Source: Chloroflexota bacterium (lineage in GTDB: Bacteria; Chloroflexota; Anaerolineae; 4572-78; J111). From it: DNA of 5,181 nucleotides. The notes below the pieces were generated by a model. That model was given only the letters and a program-made list of their open reading frames with translations, had not been told where the DNA came from and made no database searches. Every line of letters starts with the position of its first letter. The first letter of the stretch is position 1. The position numbers and the translations under genes are program-made. The DNA lies in the NCBI GenBank assembly GCA_003694775.1, contig RFJV01000444.1:1-5181 (forward strand), read 5' to 3'. Below are positions 1-5,181 of this stretch, in pieces.

Positions 1-19
1 ATTGCGGCGTAAACTGGAG

Positions 20-61
20 TTGGAGATTGGAGATTAGGGATTGGGGATTGGAGATTGGAGA
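20..61. repeat. Tandem heptanucleotide repeat, six units of TTGGAGA type
   Basis: Six back-to-back 7-nt units starting at 20, 27, 34, 41, 48 and 55. Four are exactly TTGGAGA; the third is TTAGGGA and the fourth TTGGGGA. The tract is purine-rich on the + strand and lies about 110 nt before the start codon of the lipoprotein gene. Its role is unknown. Slippage-prone intergenic microsatellites of this kind are known in several filamentous or environmental bacterial groups. Confidence 0.9.
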
Positions 62-72
62 TAATCATCCTA

Positions 73-152
73 AACTCATTAACTCACCAACTCTTTAACT
101 CATTAACTCTTTAACTCACCAACTCACCAACTCCCAAACTCCCAAACTAACC
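73..152. repeat. Tandem octanucleotide repeat, ten units of AACTCNNN
   Basis: Ten contiguous 8-nt units run from 73 to 152. Nine begin AACTC and the last begins AACTA. The variable 3-nt tails are ATT, ACC, TTT, ATT, TTT, ACC, ACC, CCA, CCA and (last unit) ACC. The tract ends 5 nt before the Shine-Dalgarno sequence, so it would form most of the 5' untranslated region if transcription starts upstream of it. It is nearly free of G on the + strand, which should leave the leader unstructured. No coding potential is seen. Confidence 0.9.
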
Positions 153-156
153 AGCT

Positions 157-163
157 AAAGGAG
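157..163 (+). promoter_or_regulatory. Strong Shine-Dalgarno site (AAAGGAG)
   Basis: AAAGGAG ends 10 nt before the ATG at 174. It fixes this ATG as the start of the selenoprotein candidate, in agreement with the signal peptide that begins there. Confidence 0.85.
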
Positions 164-173
164 AAAAACAGCT

Positions 174-1223
174 ATGCGCAAAACAAACTATCTGGTGGGG
201 ACAATTGCGGCGGCGATGTTGGTCCTGGCCGCCTGCGGACAGCCAACGCCGGCCCCGGTAGAAAATCCACCGCCGGCTTCTGGCGAGACGATGGAAACTG
301 CCGCCCCCGCGACCACCGAAGCGATGGAAGACAGTTCGATGGAGATGGACGGGTCCGAAAAGGCCATGGATGAGTCCGAAATGAAGGAGGATATGGGAGG
401 TGACGCCGCGGACGGGATGATGTCCGAAACGGACGAAACCGGTATGTCCTCCGGCGAAAAATCGGACGGGATGATGGAGGAAACCGGCGTGATGACCGAC
501 ACGATGGACTCATCAATGGACGACCACGCGGCGGAAATGGACGGTCAGATGGACGAACCAGCCGCTATGGATGGCGAGATGGACAAGTCCGGGATGGATG
601 GCGAGATGGACAGCTCCGGGATGGACGGGCAGGAGATGGAGAAGTCGGACATGATGGAAGAGGATGCTCCGGCAATGGAGGAACCTTCCGGCAGTGAGTC
701 TTCTGTGATGGACGAGTCGCCAGAAATGGCCCAGACCGGCCCCACCGAGGCCCAGCAGAGGCTTCTGGACTCCCTCACCGTCAAGGGCCAGCCGGCAGAG
801 CTTTTCAACGAGGTCTGGCTCAACTCGCCGCCGCTCAAGCTGGCCGACCTGCGGGGCAAGGTGGTCATTGTGGAGTTCTGGACGTATGGCTGAATTAACT
901 GCCGCAACGTAATTCCCTCGTTGAGGGAATGGCATCAGAAGTACCAGGACGACGGTCTGGTTATCATCGGCGTGCATACCCCGGAATTCGGTCACGAGCG
1001 CGAGCTGGAAAATGTGAAAAAAGCAGTCCAGGACCTGAACGTGCCCTACCCCGTGGCCATTGACAACGACTGGAAAACCTGGCGGGCATACAACAACCGC
1101 TACTGGCCGGCCAGCTATGTGATTGACAAAGCGGGCAATCTCCGGTACATTCACATTGGAGAAGGCGGCTACGAGAAGCAGGAGCAGATTCTGCAAGCCC
1201 TGCTGGCCGAAAAAAGTTCCTGA
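174..1223 (+). CDS. Putative selenocysteine-containing TlpA/DipZ-like thioredoxin-domain lipoprotein (in-frame UGA at residue 240)
   Basis: Likely a membrane-anchored extracytoplasmic thiol-disulfide oxidoreductase of 349 residues, read through the in-frame TGA at 891-893. Residues 1-20 are a signal peptide with lipobox L18-A19-A20-C21, so Cys21 should be lipidated. Residues 22-190 form a low-complexity linker, first Pro/Ala-rich and then rich in Met, Asp, Glu and Ser. Residues about 206-349 are a TlpA/DipZ-type thioredoxin fold: the strand GKVVIVEFWTYG (228-239), active site Sec240-I-N-Cys243, the GVHTPEF motif (266-272), and the cis-proline region YWPASYVID with P312. Related proteins normally have WTxxCxNC here, so the TGA replaces the nucleophilic Cys. 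The part after the TGA (240-349) has no indels or stops and is well conserved in character, which argues against a decayed gene. The start is supported by AAAGGAG 10 nt upstream. Alternative: a recent nonsense mutation. The Sec machinery (selA, selB, selC, selD) is not in the window, so this remains a strong prediction. Confidence 0.82.
567..620 (+). repeat. In-frame 27-nt tandem duplication in the Met-rich linker
   Basis: Two near-identical 27-nt units (567-593 and 594-620) encode MDGEMDKSG and MDGEMDSSG. A degenerate third copy follows (MDGQEMEKS, from 621) and a related MDGQMDEPA precedes it (from 537). The linker has evidently grown by local in-frame duplication. Confidence 0.85.
891..893 (+). 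other. Predicted selenocysteine (UGA) recoding site, Sec240
   Basis: The TGA lies in frame between WTYG and INCRNV, at the first position of the CxxC redox motif. The resolving Cys243 is TGC at 900-902. TGA is used as a normal terminator by the response regulator (2009-2011), the kinase (3261-3263) and the minus-strand membrane protein (4355-4353), so it is not generally reassigned. Termination here would give a 239-residue lipoprotein lacking a thioredoxin active site. Confidence 0.8.
912..930 (+). promoter_or_regulatory. Candidate bacterial SECIS hairpin
   Basis: ATTCCCTC (912-919) pairs perfectly with GAGGGAAT (923-930) around the loop GTT (920-922). The loop begins 26 nt after the UGA. 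Known bacterial SECIS elements lie within the coding region just downstream of the UGA, with a short apical loop that has a G in its first positions; here the loop starts G-U. A possible lower extension pairs GCC (901-903) with GGC (931-933) across an internal bulge. The hairpin encodes VIPSLREW, a segment that also fits the protein family, so RNA and protein constraints overlap. Folding energy was not computed. Confidence 0.75.
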
Positions 1224-1240
1224 TACCAACTGTTATGTAG

Positions 1241-1275
1241 AGGTGCGGGGCATTGATAAAGCGTGCACCGCACCT
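1241..1275. promoter_or_regulatory. Dyad symmetry upstream of the response regulator
   Basis: AGGTGCGG (1241-1248) is the exact reverse complement of CCGCACCT (1268-1275), with a 19-nt spacer. It lies in the 83-nt gap between the thioredoxin lipoprotein and the response regulator, 31 nt before the ATG. There is no T-run after the second arm, so a classical Rho-independent terminator is not supported. It could be an operator-like site, an RNA hairpin influencing downstream expression, or chance. Confidence 0.4.
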
Positions 1276-1306
1276 GAACCATTACCTGGCCCCCTATAGG
1301 CAGTGT

Positions 1307-2011
1307 ATGTCTCAGTCAAAACGTATCCTTGTTGTAGATGACGAACCCAACATCCGAGAAGTGGTCAGCCTGTACCTGCGCCGCGAAGGGTTCGAGGTGG
1401 AAACCGCGGCCGACGGCCACGCGGCCATGGCGGCCATCGAGGCCCGTCTGCCGGACCTGGTGGTGCTGGACCTGATGCTTCCCGGTATCGACGGGATGAA
1501 AATTGCCCGGCTCCTGCGCGACGCGGCCGTAGACATCCCTATCATTATGCTGACGGCCAGGGGCGAAGAGGCCGACCGCATCGACGGCCTGGAAGTCGGC
1601 GCAGACGATTACGTCACCAAGCCGTTCAGCCCCAAGGAGCTGGCGGCGCGGGTCAAGGCTGTTCTGCGCCGTACCGGTTCCCGACCCCTGGTGGAGGCCG
1701 AAGCCCCGCCGCTGGCCCGCGGCCGTATCCTGGCCAACCCCACCACCCGCCAGGTGTTCGTAGGCGGCCAGGAGGTCATCCTGACCGCCAAAGAGTTCGA
1801 CCTGCTCTGGTTGTTGCTGAGCCATCCGGGGCGGGTCTTTTCCCGTTCCCAACTGCTGGACCTGGTCTGGGGCCACGATTTTTACGGCGACCCCAGCACG
1901 GTGACGGTGCACATTCGCCGCCTGCGGGAGAAGATTGAGGAAAACCCCAACAAACCCCGCCTCATTCTGACCGTCTGGGGCGTGGGCTACAGGTTTGCCG
2001 CCGATGAATGA
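1307..2011 (+). CDS. OmpR/PhoB-family response regulator
   Basis: A 234-residue DNA-binding response regulator of the two-component type, cytoplasmic and expected to be phosphorylated by the adjacent kinase. The receiver domain spans about residues 5-120: acidic pocket D11-D12, phospho-acceptor D55 (in VVLDLMLPGIDG), T83, and K105 in the TKPF motif, with Y102 as the switch aromatic. The C-terminal half (about 135-234) is a winged-helix DNA-binding domain, including LTAKEFDLLWLL, the recognition-helix region STVTVHIRRLREKIE and the closing WGVGYRF. The ATG at 1307 is chosen because the family core ILVVDDEP starts a few residues later; an AGG 6 nt upstream is a weak ribosome site. An in-frame TTG at 1253 would add an unusual 18-residue extension and lies inside the dyad. 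The stop codon overlaps the kinase start, implying translational coupling. Target genes cannot be told from the sequence. Confidence 0.95.
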   Translation: MSQSKRILVVDDEPNIREVVSLYLRREGFEVETAADGHAAMAAIEARLPDLVVLDLMLPGIDGMKIARLLRDAAVDIPIIMLTARGEEADRIDGLEVGADDYVTKPFSPKELAARVKAVLRRTGSRPLVEAEAPPLARGRILANPTTRQVFVGGQEVILTAKEFDLLWLLLSHPGRVFSRSQLLDLVWGHDFYGDPSTVTVHIRRLREKIEENPNKPRLILTVWGVGYRFAADE

Positions 2012-3263
2012 ATCTCAGGCCATCCGCCGGGCCAATACCTGGAAGGCAATCTCCATTCTGCTGGGTGGGCTGACCCTCGGCCTGGTGGTCGCCCTGGTGC
2101 TGGCAATCTACATTATGCAGGCCCCCTCCGGCGACCTGCAGGGCCTGCTCTGGTTTTTGCTTTCGTCCAGCGTGCCGTCTCTGCTGGTGGGCTACCTTGT
2201 CTTTTCCGTGGGCCGCCGGCGACTGCACAGCATCCGGGCCAAAGTGCTTCTGGCTTACAGTCTGGGCATTGTGATTGCCCTCATCAACATTTTTGTCACT
2301 TCGCAGTTGATGTTTGTGTCCCAGCACGACTTCCTCCTGCTGGGACTTTTGCTGATTTTTGCCGGCATCCTGTCGGCCTCGTTTGGCTACCTGCTGGCGG
2401 CCCGGATGACCCGCTCCCTCGGACAGCTTCAGGACGCGGCGCAGGAGATTGCCGCCGGCAACCTGCTGACCCGCGTCCGGCTGGTCGAAAAAGATGAGCT
2501 GTTTGAGGTGGCCGAGGCGTTCAACCGTATGGCCGATGAGCTGGAGCAGGCCTTTTCGCGGCAGAAGGCAATGGAGCAGGCCCGCCGCGACCTGATTGCC
2601 GCGGTTAGCCACGACCTGCGCACGCCGCTGGCTTCTATCCGGGCCATGGTGGAAGCAATGGACGACGGCCTTGTGGACGACCCGGCCACGGTGCGCCGCT
2701 ACTACCGCACCATCCACGCCCAGATTGACAACCTCTCCGGCCTGATTAACGACCTGTTCGAGCTGTCCCGGCTGGACGTGGAGCAGGTTCAGCTCCGGTT
2801 GGAGCCGGTCAACCTGAACGATTTGGTCTCTGACGTGCTGGAAGCTATGCAGGTGCAGGCCCGGCAGAAGGAGATTTTGCTGGAAGGCCATTTTGCCGGC
2901 GACCTGCCGCCCGTAACGGCAGACATTGCCCGGATTCAGCGGGTGCTGTACAACCTGGTGCAGAACGCCCTGCAGTACACCCCGGCAGGAGGTCGGGTGT
3001 CGCTGACCGTCCGACCGGCAGAGACGGGGGTGCAGGTAGAAGTGACCGACTCCGGCGAGGGGATTCCGCCGGAAGATTTGCCCCACGTGTTCGACCGCTT
3101 TTTCCGGGGCGACAAGAGCCGGAGCCGGGCCACCGGCGGGGCCGGCCTGGGACTGGCGATTGCCAAACGCATTGTCGAGGCGCACGGGGGACGCATCTGG
3201 GTAGAAAGCCGGCCAGGGCAGGGGACGCGGTTCGGTTTTTACCTGCCGGCTGTTCCGGCTTGA
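2004..3263 (+). CDS. Membrane-bound sensor histidine kinase (HAMP-HisKA-HATPase)
   Basis: A 419-residue sensor kinase, partner of the preceding response regulator. Four hydrophobic segments at about residues 15-38, 48-70, 81-103 and 109-133 are joined by very short outer loops (about 9 and 8 residues). Positive residues (RR near 8-9, GRRR at 70-73) place the N-terminus and the middle loop in the cytoplasm. A HAMP linker follows (about 132-190). The HisKA domain has SHDLRTPL with phospho-acceptor H203. The ATP-binding domain is complete: N box N317-N321, G1 DSGEG (349-353), F box FDRFF (363-367) and G2 GGAGLGLAI (378-386). All catalytic motifs are intact, so the protein should be active. The ATG at 2004 overlaps the regulator's last codons by 8 nt (ATGAATGA), which indicates coupled translation; a TTG 9 nt earlier is the less likely start. 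The stimulus is unknown; the lack of an outer domain suggests sensing within or at the membrane, or through a partner protein. Confidence 0.95.
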   Translation: MNESQAIRRANTWKAISILLGGLTLGLVVALVLAIYIMQAPSGDLQGLLWFLLSSSVPSLLVGYLVFSVGRRRLHSIRAKVLLAYSLGIVIALINIFVTSQLMFVSQHDFLLLGLLLIFAGILSASFGYLLAARMTRSLGQLQDAAQEIAAGNLLTRVRLVEKDELFEVAEAFNRMADELEQAFSRQKAMEQARRDLIAAVSHDLRTPLASIRAMVEAMDDGLVDDPATVRRYYRTIHAQIDNLSGLINDLFELSRLDVEQVQLRLEPVNLNDLVSDVLEAMQVQARQKEILLEGHFAGDLPPVTADIARIQRVLYNLVQNALQYTPAGGRVSLTVRPAETGVQVEVTDSGEGIPPEDLPHVFDRFFRGDKSRSRATGGAGLGLAIAKRIVEAHGGRIWVESRPGQGTRFGFYLPAVPA

Positions 3264-3267
3264 CGGC

Positions 3268-4350
3268 CTACTGCAGGGTCATCACCACTCTGGCCGTTTC
3301 TTCGGTGTCTGCCGGGGTAATCAGCACAGACAGCTCCCCTGCCGGGCCGGTGTAAATCAGCCGGGCCTTTTTGGCAAAAATCTCGGCTTCGGTTTCTTCC
3401 CATCCCTGCTGGGTCAGGGCTTCGCGGTAAAACAGGGTGGCACTGATGGGCCTGACCGCGGCGGTCAGTTCCAGCAAGGCCGGGTAAACCGCGGTGATGG
3501 TCGCCTCCGGCGGGCGCGGCAGGTCGGCCAGGGGATTGCCTGCCAGCACCGTATCCAGCGTTGGCGGCACGATGGCAAAGTCCCGGTTGACATCATCCAC
3601 GCTGTACTGCACGTTCAGCCGTCCCCGGTCGAAAAAGTGGGCCTGGGGCGGCGGCGCGGTCATCTGCACCGTGGCCGAAAGGACATACCTCAGCAAAAAG
3701 TTGCCGTGCATAGCCACCCACGCTGACCCCCCTGCGTCCTCAAAAACAAGAAACGGCGAGTTCAGCGCCGCCGCGGTAAAGGTGTAGTGCTGGGTTTCAA
3801 TCCCGTCGACCCGCTCCACCACGGGCCGGGCCGGAACCTTTTCCGGTAAGGGGGTAAACGGTTCAGCCGGCGGCAGGTCCAGCATTGTCTCCAGCAAGCG
3901 GGGGGAACCGGTTGGGGCAGTTTGCACCATTGTCCAGACCGGCTGGTTGGGCTTGCGGATATACAGCCGCTGGTCGACCTGCACCAGCTCGCCGGTTCGT
4001 ACCGCCGCGGGACCATCCGGGGCCGGGATGGTGCTGGTAAAGACCAGCCGGCGGGCCGGCGGTATCCGGGTGACTTCGGTCAGGGTTTCCAGCGTGCCGG
4101 TGACGGGCCGGTCCTTGAGAACGCCGTCGAATTCAACCACCAGCCGGGCACGGTAGCTCTGGATGTCGGTCTGGGCGCGGTCTACCGGGCGCGGGCTGAG
4201 CATAAACTGCAGGGGCGGAGGCGTGGCCGTAGGCGAGTCAAACAGGGTCAGCAGGTCCGGTCCCCACGAACAGCCTGCTAACAGGCTGACGGCCAGCAGA
4301 ATGAACAATCGGATGGCGAGTTTTGACGGCTGTGTTTTGGGCTGGCTCAT
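3268..4350 (-). CDS. Lipoprotein, possibly with a LolA/LppX-like beta fold, function unknown
   Basis: A 360-residue predicted lipoprotein exported to the cell surface side of the membrane. A basic N-terminus and hydrophobic stretch (about residues 10-26) end in lipobox L24-A25-G26-C27, followed by a Thr/Pro-rich spacer. From about residue 60 the pattern SYRARLVVEFDG, then alternating strands with RLVFTSTIPAPDG, ELVQVDQRLYIRKP and VDGIETQHYTF, resembles the layout of LolA/LppX/LprG-type lipid- or lipoprotein-carrier domains; this is pattern resemblance only. The last ~75 residues form a separate alpha/beta segment with ATLFYREALTQQGWEE, reminiscent of small C-terminal domains found in other envelope lipoproteins. 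The ATG at 4350 is preferred; a TTG two codons upstream overlaps the preceding stop. Only 2 nt separate it from the upstream membrane-protein gene, so the two are probably co-transcribed. It ends 4 nt from the convergent kinase gene. Confidence 0.85.
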   Translation of the reverse strand: MSQPKTQPSKLAIRLFILLAVSLLAGCSWGPDLLTLFDSPTATPPPLQFMLSPRPVDRAQTDIQSYRARLVVEFDGVLKDRPVTGTLETLTEVTRIPPARRLVFTSTIPAPDGPAAVRTGELVQVDQRLYIRKPNQPVWTMVQTAPTGSPRLLETMLDLPPAEPFTPLPEKVPARPVVERVDGIETQHYTFTAAALNSPFLVFEDAGGSAWVAMHGNFLLRYVLSATVQMTAPPPQAHFFDRGRLNVQYSVDDVNRDFAIVPPTLDTVLAGNPLADLPRPPEATITAVYPALLELTAAVRPISATLFYREALTQQGWEETEAEIFAKKARLIYTGPAGELSVLITPADTEETARVVMTLQ

Positions 4351-4352
4351 CG

Positions 4353-5181
4353 TCAATCACGACATTTTTCCGGCGACAGCCGGACGCGCCGGACCACCAC
4401 CGGCTGGCGCGGGGCAGGGGCCTTGAGTGTTACTTTCAGCAGGTCATCCGGGCCGGGTTTCAGCGGCAGGGTGTACTGGCTGAATACAGACGTAACCTCT
4501 AATGTATCGACGGTTTCCCCATTGACCAGCACTGCCACCCGGCGGGGTTCGCTGGCGGCCAGGGTCAGGTGCAGGGTTAGCGGGTCGGCGGGATGGTGCA
4601 CAAACAGTTCTGCAGATGGCGAGCCGGCGTGGGCAAAGGTGCGCAGGGTTCCGGCAGACGTTATTTGCCGGTCGCTCCAGCCCTCCCCCAGCGACAGGTA
4701 GGGGCGGGTGCAGGTTTTATCCGGAGCGCGGTACACCTTCAGCCGCCCGTCATCATAAACCGGCGTTGCTCCCGGCAGAGCCGCGGCGACCCATCGCTCG
4801 GTCTGGCTCCGCTCCGGGCCGGGCGGCATCTGCCAGTAATCCAGCACGATGTACCGCAGGTTGAAGTCGTAAAAGATGGTGGGGGCAATCTCCGCCAGCG
4901 GCTGGTCGATAATATCCGGCCCCAGATAGCGCCACTGCTGGAAGACCGGCGTCCGCCAGGCCAGCTCCAGGGGGTTGTTGCGCGAGGTGTAGGCGGTCAG
5001 CAGGCGCTTGCCGTGGACGGTCTGGTGCAGGAGCGGAGTGGGCCGGTCCCAGTTCATCGGCAGTTCGGCGATGGTGAAATCACCCGGTTCGGCGGCCAGT
5101 TGGCGGTAAAATTCCGGTATCTGGATGGGCGACATAGGATACGGAACCACCAGGAATTCAAATAAAATCAGACCGCCCAGA
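4353..5181 (-). CDS. C-terminal part of a probable multi-pass membrane protein (5' end outside the window)
   Basis: The frame stays open to the right edge, so the start is missing; 275 residues are visible. The first visible residues (LGGLILFEFLVVPYP) look like the end of a last transmembrane helix. A soluble extracytoplasmic domain follows: PEFYRQLAAEPGDFTIAELP, then QTVHGKRLL.AYTSR and FYDFNLRYIVLDYW, a pattern I associate with the C-terminal domains of large GT-C-like or YfhO-like membrane proteins linked to glycan or lipid-sugar transfer. The final ~100 residues (LTLHLTLAA, RVAVLVNGETVDTLEV, QYTLPLKPGPDDLLKVTLKA) read as a beta-sandwich, possibly carbohydrate-binding-like. A GTG at 5150 could be taken for a start but follows hydrophobic in-frame codons and has no clear ribosome site, so it is probably internal. 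The stop is 2 nt before the downstream lipoprotein's ATG. The family assignment is tentative. Confidence 0.75.
   Translation of the reverse strand, partial: LGGLILFEFLVVPYPMSPIQIPEFYRQLAAEPGDFTIAELPMNWDRPTPLLHQTVHGKRLLTAYTSRNNPLELAWRTPVFQQWRYLGPDIIDQPLAEIAPTIFYDFNLRYIVLDYWQMPPGPERSQTERWVAAALPGATPVYDDGRLKVYRAPDKTCTRPYLSLGEGWSDRQITSAGTLRTFAHAGSPSAELFVHHPADPLTLHLTLAASEPRRVAVLVNGETVDTLEVTSVFSQYTLPLKPGPDDLLKVTLKAPAPRQPVVVRRVRLSPEKCRD

Noticed and set aside
34..65. Possible promoter with GATAAT (60-65) as a -10 box
   Set aside because: No convincing -35 hexamer lies at 16-18 nt; TTAGGG is 20 nt away and TTGGGG 13 nt, and all of these are part of the heptamer repeat.
174..893. A complete 239-residue lipoprotein ending at the TGA
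   Set aside because: It would stop in the middle of a thioredoxin domain, just after the strand leading into the active site; the missing part continues in the same frame.
891..893. Reassigned genetic code with TGA as Trp or Gly
   Set aside because: Three other genes in the window end naturally at TGA, Trp is encoded by TGG throughout, and the position calls for Cys/Sec.
912..930. Hairpin as a Rho-independent terminator
   Set aside because: No T-run follows the stem, and it lies inside a continuing coding region.
921..1223. A separate small gene starting at TTG 921
   Set aside because: The TTG is the Leu codon inside the hairpin, there is no ribosome site for it, and the product would lack the first strand and active site of the fold.
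513..1229. Long open frame on the minus strand opposite the lipoprotein gene
   Set aside because: A mirror of the biased codon use of the Met/Asp-rich linker; no recognisable domain, and it spans the well-supported thioredoxin domain on the other strand.
1962..3185. 407-codon minus-strand open frame opposite the kinase
   Set aside because: Its translation is Gln/His/Arg-rich with no domain, typical of an antisense shadow in high-GC DNA, while the + strand encodes a complete kinase.
3245..3259. GCCGG/CCGGC hairpin at the end of the kinase gene as a terminator
   Set aside because: Only 5 bp, inside the last codons, and without a T-run on either strand; such short GC dyads are frequent in this high-GC sequence.

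Overview
The window looks like a high-GC bacterial chromosome fragment. Its lipoprotein signals, Met/Asp-rich surface lipoprotein, OmpR-type two-component pair and intergenic tandem repeats of 7 and 8 nt suggest an uncultured Chloroflexota (Anaerolineae-like) genome. That assignment is an inference from style; no marker gene is present.

Layout: positions 1-173 hold two adjacent tandem repeat tracts (six heptamers, then ten octamers) and a strong ribosome binding site. Positions 174-1223 (+) encode a 349-residue lipoprotein: signal peptide and lipobox, a long Met-rich acidic linker, and a C-terminal TlpA/DipZ-like thioredoxin domain. Positions 1307-2011 and 2004-3263 (+) encode an OmpR/PhoB-family response regulator and its histidine kinase, with overlapping ends. 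After a 4-nt convergent gap, two genes lie on the minus strand: a lipoprotein (3268-4350) and the C-terminal part of a probable multi-pass membrane protein that runs off the right edge (4353-5181).

The main discovery is in the first gene. An in-frame TGA (891-893) sits exactly where the first, nucleophilic cysteine of the thioredoxin active site (WTxxCxNC) should be. The frame then continues intact for 109 sense codons with the second Cys, the cis-Pro and the rest of the fold. A perfect 8-bp hairpin with a GUU loop begins 18 nt after the TGA, and its loop begins 26 nt after it, which is the placement and loop chemistry expected of a bacterial SECIS element. The best reading is a selenoprotein with a Sec-Ile-Asn-Cys redox centre. 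Ordinary gene callers would split it into a truncated lipoprotein and an orphan thioredoxin fragment. TGA is an ordinary stop elsewhere in the window (three other genes end with it), so a recoded genetic code is not the explanation.

How the genes may work together: the selenoprotein would be an extracytoplasmic thiol-disulfide (or peroxide-linked) oxidoreductase anchored to the membrane. The downstream kinase has four membrane segments and almost no external domain, so it may sense a membrane or envelope condition. The same-strand order makes co-regulation possible but does not prove it. The two minus-strand genes appear to be a separate envelope-related transcription unit.
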